A stretch of 64,000 nucleotides of DNA, taken from assembly GCA_027605045.1 (NCBI GenBank), contig JAQFWX010000016.1, positions 1,268,051-1,332,050 of the forward strand, read 5' to 3'. The position numbers and the translations under genes were made by a program. The stretch comes from Phallus indusiatus (taxonomy: Eukaryota > Basidiomycota > Agaricomycetes > Phallales > Phallaceae). The notes below the pieces were generated by a model. The model was not told where the DNA came from, did not search any database, and saw only the letters and a list, made by a program, of their open reading frames with translations. This document shows positions 1-9,463 of the stretch, in pieces. Positions within the stretch are counted from its first letter, which is position 1. The number at the start of each line of letters is the position of its first letter.

Positions 1-171
1 TATTTGGAGAAGAGGTGATAATTGAATTTTTAAAGAAGGATCCTTGTTGCTTATTTCTTTTTTTAAAAGTCCGTACATGAGGAAGCTGACAAGGCAAAGG
101 GTATCGGAGAGGAATTTCCGGAAGTCACAGAAGAAGATTTACGAAGGTGGGCCGAAGGAGATGCAGGATGA
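1..171 (+). CDS. C-terminal exon of an uncharacterised gene cut by the window edge
   Basis: From 70 to the TGA at 169-171 an open frame encodes an acidic, soluble tail with repeated Glu/Asp and a final E-G-D-A-G. It follows a plausible 55-nt intron (GTGATA donor at 15, pyrimidine-rich acceptor ending AAAAG at 69); bases 1-14 would be the preceding exon. Only about 33 residues of the last exon are visible, so no family can be named. The gene ends 148 bp before the kinase gene that follows on the same strand. The splice choice is inferred, and an unrelated chance ORF cannot be excluded. Confidence 0.45.
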
Positions 172-318
172 TAAGTTAGTATCTGGTATACGATTTATTC
201 TGTGCTCGACGGTGTATATATGTATGTTATAAAAAGAGCTCTTTTCTTATCCTTTCCCTTGCGGCTACAAAGGCAACTCTACTGTCACTCGGTCACTTCG
301 TCACGTACCCTCACTTGC

Positions 319-2443
319 ATGTCTTCTTTTCACAACGAACCGCGGGCGACGAAGCGCAAGTTGATCTCGTCGCAAGACGAGGCGGTGAAAAATATTTTAC
401 GCTCTAAACGATCCCGGAAACCATCAATGCCTTTAGGTTCTCATAAGGTGGCCCATTTGGTCTGTCTTTCCCAATCCGAGGGTCACGAAAAAGGTTCTAT
501 CGACTTCATTAATTACACACAATGCATTGAAGAGCTGTTTTAGAGCTTCCCATCCGTATGGGTGAACCTTTTGTAGTCGGTCGCAATCAGGCCAAATGGT
601 AATTGCGTACTAGTATGTTGTCTAACAAATCAGAAATTCTCAGCAAAACTGCCGTAGTTCGTATGTCATTCTGAGTCCGGTGGTTTCCCATGTCCACTTC
701 AAAATCCATGTGTTCGTTCGTTCAACATTCGACGTTTTTCTTCTGATATATTCCCTATACAGCATTCAGTCGCCCTCGGGTGCTACCTTAGTCGCCTGTC
801 AGGTCAGCGAGTCTAATCTCTTTGAAGTCAGAGTATTTACTGGCTGTTAGGATCTCTCAACGAATGGCCTTTTATTAAATAATCATTTGATCAAGAGAAC
901 TTCCGTTATACTTATGCACAACGATGTCATCAAGATTCCACGGTCAGAAGGTATCGAATTAATCCAATCCAATCATAACGTTTCTCAGCCATATCCAGCT
1001 TTCAAATGCGTATATGCGCGTCCTGCGAGTATCTTTCGGAAGAAAACTTTGTTCGATCCAACTCCTCCCAGGGTTCCTATGGATAAAGTAATACAAATAT
1101 CCTCGTTAAAGTGAACCAATTAACAATGTTCTGCAGCAAGTTGGAAATTATATGGTCACTTCGCTAACTTTAGGGAGGTACGACACACTTTCTCGTAATA
1201 CTTTTTCCAATTCACGTGAAATTTGGGACAGCGGGTCCTATGCAGTGGTTAATCTGGCTTATACTTTGAAACCTACTGAGTGTTCAACTGCACTGCTCTA
1301 TCAACAAGCTGCCTGCAAAATGATCAAATTGGGAGGCGGCCCACCAACTGACAAGCTCATGCGAGAGGTCGGACTTCTTCGCGCTCTCAGCCATGTGTGT
1401 AGATTTCACCAGTTCATATCCTTGGATACGTTTTTACAAAATATAATACCTTCCTAGCCCAACATTAATCAGATCTTGGATGTTGTGGTCCAAGAAGACT
1501 TCATGTGAGCATGGCTTTTTTATGGAGGTCCCTGATTCTGATAAAATGGGCTTTGTTGAGGAATTTATTTTTGGAGCTATCGACTGGTGGTGATCTATTT
1601 GCGTACATCACGACTAAAGAAAATGGAAGGATTCACGAAAAAGAAACGAAATATTGCAGTTATCAACTGATGCTAGGTTTGCAGTATCTACACGACAGGA
1701 ATATCTCGCACAGAGGTAAGCCTTCTCCAGAGACTTGATCTCCATTTCCTAAAGTTTCTAGCAGATCTTAAACCCGAGAATATACTTCTGCACACGCCAG
1801 GTCCTTATCCACGTCTTATGATAGCCGATTTCGGTCTTGCTCGTCCTCGCGCGTATGAAGAAACCTTGAATGCTGTTGGTACTATCTGCTACATGCCACC
1901 TGAGGCGATCTTGGCCCTCCAGGCGAAATCTTGCGGCTATGTTGGGATATATGCTGATGCTTGGAGTTTAGGCATGGTGATTTTCGTCATGCTCTGGTTA
2001 GTTCAGAATTTAGTTCATCGAGTCATTTAGACGTTGATCATTTTCTCTCTTCCAAAAGTGGTTACAATCCGTTTGATGCTTCGGATATACACACACTTCA
2101 ATCCTGCAGTATCGGAACGGATGTCAGTTCAGGTCGATACGATTCGCTTACGATGTCCCGGATCCTATATTCTCCCCTTAATTTGGAACATTCAATTTGG
2201 CAGGATATGCCACAAGGTTCGTTTTCTCCCGAGTAAATCATGATTGGGACTTATCATTCGATTTGTTTAGCACAAACTCTTGTACGCGGGTTGCTGGAGC
2301 CAGTTCCAAAGCACAGGAAGACGATTCGGGGCGCTTTGACAAGTGAATGGATCCAGAGCGACATACAACTTTTAGAGGAAATGTATCGCAAGCAAGTTGA
2401 GTATCTGAACATATATTTAGTAGTAAAAGACAACTTGACTTAA
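319..2443 (+). CDS. FHA-domain Ser/Thr checkpoint kinase, Chk2/Cds1/Rad53 family
   Basis: Twelve exons (319-493, 544-598, 658-709, 770-802, 851-1087, 1137-1177, 1232-1394, 1458-1504, 1561-1715, 1765-1996, 2059-2216, 2271-2443) join in frame to 506 codons. The N-terminal FHA domain shows G-E-P-F-V-V-G-R-N, then S-P-V-V-S-H-V-H-F and D-L-S-T-N-G, the phosphothreonine-binding pattern. The kinase domain follows: Gly loop G-S-G-S-Y-A-V-V, Lys in A-A-C-K, S-H-P-N-I, H-R-D-L-K-P-E-N, D-F-G-L-A, and P-P-E in place of A-P-E. FHA followed directly by kinase is the layout of Chk2/Cds1/Dun1, DNA-damage and replication-checkpoint kinases acting in the nucleus. No second C-terminal FHA is present, so Cds1/Dun1-like rather than Rad53-like. 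All catalytic residues are kept. Splice sites were set by eye. Confidence 0.82.
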
Positions 2444-4958
2444 TGATAGTATAAACAGTTGACTATGGGGGATATTTGCTGATCAGTCTTATCGTTGTAA
2501 CATCGTTTTCGAGCAAGATTAATACTAGCGTACATACATACATATGTGCATACTTTTGGGAACCGCCCTATTACCAATGTCACCCGTGTAACAAGAAGTG
2601 GAAATATACGGGTGTAGTAACGCATTAACTTCGCATAAAAAGCGGAGTCCAGGATTTATTTGACATTTGCCCTTCTGTCCGCTACTACTACCTGGGTCCT
2701 GGTCAGCCCATCCGATAACGCTAGCAAATTCTTAGAGAAGATCAAAAGTCCAATTCGCCTGCACTTAACTGTGTCATGCAGGATGCCTTGGAAGCCTTGG
2801 GCTCTGCGATCATCTTTCTCAGTGCATGAAATTCCTCTTACTGACAAAGGGGGCGGAAGAAACCTAGCTAACATTCAAAAAATGTTAGGGTGATCATGTA
2901 AAAGGGTGAGTATGATATCATGTTTACATTGCGCTATTCTAATGACAGGATTTCGTTTTCGCTAGAACGAAACCGGTACTTGTGTCTATAACTTCGGCTA
3001 AGACGAAATCAAGGAAGAAGACCTCCGTTCCTGCTTCTTCCGCCACATTTGATAGAGATTCTAATAAGCTGGAGCTCGAGACCATACGCACTCTCGGCAT
3101 TAAATGCGGTGGATACTTGAGCTTAAAGCCGACAACAAAGTGACCAGGCCACCATCCCTTCCCGAAGGCAGCCAAGACCTTCCAACGTCTGAATGGAAGG
3201 TACTGACTTGACATGAGCATTTAAAGTCTCCGAGGTGAATATAACATTCTATTGATCTTGTGCGATTTTGATACCATGCTTTCATTTTGATTAGAATGAA
3301 AACGGCACCCACATCTTGATAAACGTCCTTCTCATTCGAGTTTTGGCCATGATCGGAAAGTCTGGTGGTTACCAGGTTACCAGGTGATCGTCAAAACCAG
3401 AGGACTACGTCCTCAAACGCTTGTTACGGTCCACGGAGGCCATTTCGTTGAGTGGGATTAGCGATTACTCAATTGTATTGGTTAATTTTGAGAGTATCGG
3501 TAATTCGGTACACGTCAGACCAAAGCCGGATGACGCTCGGTTGTCTCAAAGTGATGATTCGGATGCTCTGCTTCAATATTTTCTCAACTCCCCAGTCGTA
3601 TAACCATTCAGTTTCCATAATATAGCTATAAAACATTAATTTGGGCATTCCTTAAACTGGTAGACGGATTGCACAAGAAGAGAAACTTGGAGACCGGAGT
3701 AAGTTGGGAGTAAGTCAACAAAAGACGTTTAGTTGGAAGGATGGCAACTAGTCTGACTGTCTGACTAATCGCTCTTTTTTCAACCTTACTTTTTATCGTA
3801 CCCAAACTTCTATACATTACAGCTGATATGTGATGACAACTTTACTACTTGTACGCCAGCGTAGGAACAAACCTATATTAATTTGAGCTACCGAGATTTT
3901 AGGTGCAGGAACAAGAGCCGCTTCTTCGACAGACTGGTGCTACCTTAATTCAAAACACGAACGTCTGAATTGCCAGGCGGCGTTCTCGGTTTTCGTTATC
4001 ACTGCCGCACTCATCGGTGTTTTTATTCTGCCTTTTGTTGTACGTACGCTTTTCTCTGGGTCAAATATAGTTTATCCAAAACGCAATGATTGAATGACTT
4101 TAGGAACTTCGCCTATGTGTTGTTTCAGAATGACTTGAACAAGTGTACATTGACATAACGAAAGGCCTGGTTCAGATTCGAGATTTGATATCGAGACTGG
4201 TTTGGATTTGGGAACGGGTTTCTACAGACTCTTGCATCGAGTAATTCATTTGGATGGGATGTTTGCGCCACCTTTGGGACCAAAACTGCCCGACGATGTC
4301 GGAAGCACCCATTGGAAAGGACTTTCTATTTCTCGAGAAAACATAAAAAGAGTTATTGGATCCGATTCCAATTGGCGCGTCGGAACATTATTTGCAAGAC
4401 TCCGAAAGAGCAATCACCTCACTCGATACAGCATTGTTGATGAACGATCTACGCTATTAGCCATCGTATTAAAATATTCGTCCTTCTGTCTCTAAAAATG
4501 TCTTTTTCCGTGAGTGAGTCTTTTATTTAGGTTGATCTGTTGCAAATTCACCTCAATATCTGCATCCCCCGAGTTTGTTAGACTCGTAAGACGGATACAG
4601 GTTGACATTTGTTTGTTTTTATAACAATGAGAGTCTTAATAATCACTGGAAATCTCTATTAGAGGTGCTACATTTAAATCCAAACGTGGAATTGCCAAAT
4701 TACCATAAGTTTGACCCAGAGATTAGTAGCCAGGAACAAAGTTAATTATAAACGCTGCGTTTTTGTTCCTCTACATAGCATTCTTGAAACATTATGCTCT
4801 TCCATTTCCGGAAAGATACGTCCGTTGTGTCCGTCACTGCCTGTTTGACTGCACGAGACCTTTGGACCGAAGTGGCATCGGATCGGAGAACAAGCTGAAA
4901 GGCTCCGTGGCACGTGCTGACTAAGCAATCTTTCCTCCTCTTTTTCGCAACCGCCATC
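2444..4958. other. Stretch without a supportable gene
   Basis: About 2.5 kb between the FHA kinase and Rad6. Several short open segments on the plus strand (2660-2893, 2948-3141, 3421-3603, 4202-4495) look partly coding, and 3960-4050 could encode one hydrophobic helix. I could not join them into a model and recognised no family. The segment ending at 3603 closes on a Pro-Val-Val tail after an acidic Ser/Asp run. This may be a degraded or unfamiliar multi-exon gene; nothing decisive is visible. Confidence 0.3.
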
Positions 4959-5651
4959 ATGGTGAGTTTTCTTCAATCAAAACCCCCCAAGCTTTCACGA
5001 CTGATACTTATGATAAACAAATCAATAGTCTACTGCTTGTCGTCGTCGTCTTATAAGGGATTTTAAACATCTGTCGTCAGACCCACCAGGCGGGATCTCT
5101 GGTGCCCCATGTGCCGACAACATCATGTTGTGGAACGCGGTGATATTCGGTCCTCGTACGAAATACTTGTCTTCTTCTGAGCATATTGAGCATCTTTTTC
5201 TAATTTATCACAGCGGACACACCTTTTGAAGATGGAACGTTCAAGCTGCTTCTCACGTTTGACGAATCGTACCCTAACAAGCCGCCACAAGTGAAATTCT
5301 TATCGAGAATGTTTCATCCAAATGTTTATCCAACAGGGGAACTTTGTCTTGACATTCTGCAAAACCGATGGAGTCCAACTTACGACGTAGCTGCTATCTT
5401 AACATCGATACAGAGCCTCTTGCACGACCCGAATCCGAATAGGTCAGAGGGTTTCAAACATTCGTCTTCTATTTGATCTCTCGTCCTAATCAGATATGTT
5501 TTATTCTAGTCCTGCCAATGCCGAGGCGGCACAGCTATATCGAGAGAACATGAAGGAGTATATTCGGCGTGTGAAGCAGACTGTTGAGGAGTCGTGGCTT
5601 GATCCTGACGAAGAGGAAGCGGGGTCATCCTCGTCGGAGAAAAACAGTTGA
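4959..5651 (+). CDS. rad6: Ubiquitin-conjugating enzyme E2, Rad6/Ubc2
   Basis: E2 enzyme that takes ubiquitin from E1 and, with RING E3s (Rad18, Bre1, Ubr1 types), modifies PCNA, histone H2B and N-degron substrates. Four exons (4959-4961, 5029-5155, 5214-5442, 5510-5651) give 166 residues. The UBC fold is nearly invariant: R-R-R-L-I-R-D-F-K near the N terminus, [25 protein letters not shown], and the active-site Cys in [16 protein letters not shown]. Fungal Rad6 often ends in an acidic tail and this one does (D-P-D-E-E-E then a Ser run). The first exon holds only the ATG; residue 2 starts exon 2. Little doubt about identity. Confidence 0.95.
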
Positions 5652-5986
5652 ACATTTTGTTTACGTTATGTCGTCATTCATGCAATTGTCTCTCATCCCG
5701 CACACCCACTCTTCATACCGCGAAACCTTGTCCTTGTTCAATCCATCTTGTCCATTTTGTGTTGTTACTATACTCTTGTTAATTGTATTTCTCTTTGGAC
5801 GTCTGCTCATCACACACACTCCTTTTCCTTATCCATTACATTCCTCAGTGCTTGTTGGATGTTTGTGTTTTGAATATTATTATTATGTGATAGTCCCTAT
5901 ATTAATCCACTAGGCAGTGGAAGAACCGCCACACATGAATGAGGCTGTTATTATATGAAGTTTCCCTTCTGGGATGGTATAAAGTC
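5652..5986. other. Convergent 3' region between Rad6 and a minus-strand gene
   Basis: T- and C/T-rich sequence with several TTTT and TATTATTATTAT-type runs; it probably holds the 3' UTRs and poly(A) sites of both convergent genes. The long plus-strand frame here (5584-5913) is the Rad6 tail read in another frame. Confidence 0.5.
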
Positions 5987-7090
5987 TTATAGGTCAGCGA
6001 AGCCAGTTCCTATCGAGGTGGGGCTCTCGTGCACCTGACCTAATACTGAAGAAAATGGACTTCTTGGTCCGACGCCGGAAGGGCTGTGTAAGGAGGTTTG
6101 GAATGACATGAGGTTGTTAACAGGAATCGAAGGTCGAGACGACAATGAGGGAGGTACTTTATCGAAATCATCGAGCATTTCATCGGAATCTAGAGCGTGG
6201 TGGAGTGGTGGCGGTTGAAGAGCATGAAACGTTGTCACAGCTTTAGAGAGCTCGTCCAACTGAATGAAAGGGAGGGGAGAAAAAAGGTCAAACAGATTCT
6301 TTTTGTGAATACGTGATGCACAGACTTTAGACATGACTATGTCAATGTTTTTACTTCTTCCGTTAAACCGTTTAGGGAGTTCCTTGAACGCCATTTCACG
6401 TTTCACGGCCTCTTCTTCCTCCTGAGTTGGAACAGAATCCAGATCAATATCCGCGTCAACATCGACGTTAAGGATATGTCTCGCGTCTCCGATGCCTTCC
6501 ATGTGTGCATGTACTTTCGCAATGTCACTCTGCAATTCCCGAATGTGAGCTAGATGGGACCATATTTCCTCATGCGTGGCCTTGGTGGTGGTATCAGATG
6601 GAGGATTACCAGTACCCTCGATAGGTAAGATTGGATGAGGGTTTTCAAATGTACCTCTTTGTTCTCCCGTCGCTGGGTCAAAAAGCGGTTCAGCGAGAGC
6701 ATGATCAGAGGATGGATGAGAGTCTCCCGTTTGTTCTGACCGTCGCGGACCACCGGTCAATATTTCAATCTGACGCAGTCCATTCTTGATTTCAGAGATA
6801 ACGCCATCATGGGGATTGGGAGTTGCAGGTACGTAAGGTATAGGAGTGGATTGAGGTGGTGAAGTTTGCTCGTCTCGAGGCTCTTCTTTGTTGGTCGTCA
6901 GTGGCTCTACTTGGTTGGATTCTTCAACCTTCGGCTGATCCGACGGGTCCTCGGCTAAATTCACAGGTAATGGTGAAGACGTCTTGCCTTCATCCGGAAC
7001 ATCTAGCTGCGAAAGAGGCAGAACATTGGCAGATTTTTGAGATTGTCCAGTTGACAATTTGCGGGATCGCCGAGTCCAGAAATTGAACAT
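5987..7090 (-). CDS. Uncharacterised Pro/Glu-rich protein
   Basis: Single long frame of about 367 codons from an ATG at 7088-7090; the longer reading begins at a TTG and was not chosen. The first 200 residues are rich in Pro, Glu, Ser and Thr and look disordered. A helical stretch follows (E-E-I-W-S-H-L-A-H-I-R-E-L then Q-S-D-I-A-K), a short Asp repeat, and a basic E-L-P-K-R-F-N-G-R-S segment. Bases 6260-6325 fit a 66-nt in-frame intron (GTCTGT donor, CATTCAG acceptor on the minus strand) whose removal gives a smoother helix, V-M-S-K then L-D-E-L-S-K-A. No family recognised and no membrane segment. It converges with Rad6. Confidence 0.6.
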   Translation of the reverse strand: MFNFWTRRSRKLSTGQSQKSANVLPLSQLDVPDEGKTSSPLPVNLAEDPSDQPKVEESNQVEPLTTNKEEPRDEQTSPPQSTPIPYVPATPNPHDGVISEIKNGLRQIEILTGGPRRSEQTGDSHPSSDHALAEPLFDPATGEQRGTFENPHPILPIEGTGNPPSDTTTKATHEEIWSHLAHIRELQSDIAKVHAHMEGIGDARHILNVDVDADIDLDSVPTQEEEEAVKREMAFKELPKRFNGRSKNIDIVMSKVCASRIHKKNLFDLFSPLPFIQLDELSKAVTTFHALQPPPLHHALDSDEMLDDFDKVPPSLSSRPSIPVNNLMSFQTSLHSPSGVGPRSPFSSVLGQVHESPTSIGTGFADL

Positions 7091-9389
7091 CTCTGACAAA
7101 GCAAAGGGATTAGCGCCGTAGAATAAGGACGAGATAACTAGCCAGCGCTAATTCAACAGCTCTCCTTTGTCTTTCAAGTTCACTGTTCTTCTAGCGCGGT
7201 CGTAGTAATGAACCAATTCTGAAGCGTAACTCAACCTAAACATGAATAGGAAAGGCGTTATGGGAGATTACCGACTTCAATCATTCTCAGACCTCCTGTG
7301 GCCATTCGGACAGAGCAATAGATTAGCAAACGAAAGTACTTAAGACCTTAGACAGGTTGGTTTATTTCGGGTTGGCATATGTCGAAGCTGAGCGCGGTAT
7401 CAAAAAAAAAATTGTGAATGAAGTTGTAATTGATAAAACCACTTTTCCAAGATTTCATCCCGCGACAGTTCTTTCAATTATTTCAGAAATTTCGACATCC
7501 TTCCCCCAACCTCCAAGACAGTCCATTTTCCATCTCTGTCCTTCAGCATTTCGGCTCATAATTTTTCATGTCCAATTCAACAGGTGAATTACTATACATA
7601 CGCTGATATGTCACTCAATTGTAGTTACAATGGTGGGCGAATGCCTAGAATAGAGAATCTTGGAATTCAATAGAAGATTTTGTTCGAAATAAAAATTGGA
7701 GGATGGATGGTAAATTATGGGAAGCCTGTTTGGAATTTGACTTTACACGTTGTCACTGCTAGGGCCCACTGGCAAGCTGCAATTGAGGTAAGCTTAGTAG
7801 TTCTGAAAGGATGAGAGGTCAGGAGCATACGGCGAATCATTGGGAAATACTTCTTGCTCTTGAAACTTGACGACCTTACATCGCCTAGAAATCCAAAGCG
7901 TACGGGTATACGGCAACGCCTAGTCAAACATCTGTAATGTTGTTAACGCAGTTCTGGGCCTTACTTCGAATTCCCGACGATGATATGAAGTCGTTATTTT
8001 TGAAAACTTACTCATAAACCGGCCGATCAGATTACTTATTGGGGTATAAAGTGATATTTGAAATATCCTAAAATTATCATCCATACGACGGAGGTCACGC
8101 TCATTCCAGCGTTGAACGGAATGTCCATATGTCTCAATTAGCCCTGAGTTAATTATACTTTGCTTTCATATCGATCAGCAGCAGTTTTTGTGTTTTTGAG
8201 AACAAAGAGCAAGTAATTGGCAGCCAGAATGGATTGAGTCGACCGGCGTTTTCCTTTTGTTTTCGCGGAAGGTGCAAAGCAGTGCGTACCATCTAGAAGC
8301 AATCTAGTCGGTTTGGATCATGTGGAGAGACGTGCCTTGACGGCACTTCTATAATTTCATTGTCCTTTAGCCTGCATTCGGGATATGATTTATCCTAGTG
8401 CCACCAGACGCTCTGTACCTATCAAGGCTTAAGTCAGGGCAACGAGTAGAGTTTCCATAATGCGATAAACCTGCATGAGTGTGAGGGCTCCTAAAAACTC
8501 GTTGAATACGATGGTTGCTCAGTTCACCATTTATAGCTGAAACCTGTAGCTGGAGACTCGATCGATAAATCGGCGATAGACTAAATTTCTTGATTGATGT
8601 ATGACATTAGAAGTTCGAAGATCTCGCTAGGAAAGCAAGCGTAGTTGCTTATATCGCGAACATATTTATTGACTAAACAGCCAGAAGCTTGAAGGTTTAA
8701 ACCGTTGAATCTAGTCGGAACCGGTATCGCTTCTGATTTGTTGTGTTAAAACTTTGAAACAATAAGTCATTTAATTGGTGCAAAAGGACTTCGGAAAAAC
8801 TCTGAAGAACAGTCTAAAAAACTAGAGATCAACAAAATTGGAGCAGACGTACATATTAGATTACCAAGATCAATGATCATCGACAATTGATGTGATTTAA
8901 TTCGCCGAAAGAAAGCTGCCATGCAATGTACGATGCAAGATACAGCCAATGGCAAAACTCTCGTATCATCAAGTGTTGACGATGGTAGGTATGACCAGAC
9001 AACGGCTGGACGAGCCGAGCCAGAGCTCCAGCTCGTGACGTAATCAAGTTGTCCCTCTCCGTCGTCTTAACCTGAACCATACCTGCTGTTTATTATCAAT
9101 AATGGTCTCGAAACAACGAAAAAAATTTGCAAGCCAATGGTATTAACACATTTGGGATCAACGGGCACGTTTCAATACGGATTAGCCACTAATGTTTGAT
9201 GTATACCCGCAGTTTATTTGATAAAATATCTACGCGGTTCCGAGATCTTTTGACTTCTTCCCCTTTCTGCAATTTATCAGCTCGACATAGGTGTTTCGGT
9301 TGTGCGGCTCTGCATGGAACTCTGTTTATCCTCGCGCCGTTTTTGTGGGTTTTTGGGGAGTATCAAAGGACTCGGACTGTCGAAAAATT
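7091..9389. other. Long intergenic stretch, no gene recognised
   Basis: About 2.3 kb with only short frames, none with a recognisable motif. A minus-strand frame at 8767-9080 has two hydrophobic stretches and could be a relic of a membrane protein gene, but no start, splice pattern or family supports it. The right end is the laccase promoter. Confidence 0.4.
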
Positions 9390-9397
9390 TATATAAA
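9390..9397 (+). promoter_or_regulatory. TATA box of the laccase gene
   Basis: TATATAAA lies 67-74 bp upstream of the laccase ATG, with a C/T-rich stretch between it and the start codon, the usual arrangement for strongly regulated fungal genes. Confidence 0.6.
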
Positions 9398-9463
9398 TGG
9401 CTCAGTGTCTTGTTCCACCCCTCCTCATTCAAGACTCAATCTCTCCAACTCTAGTCTAGACAA

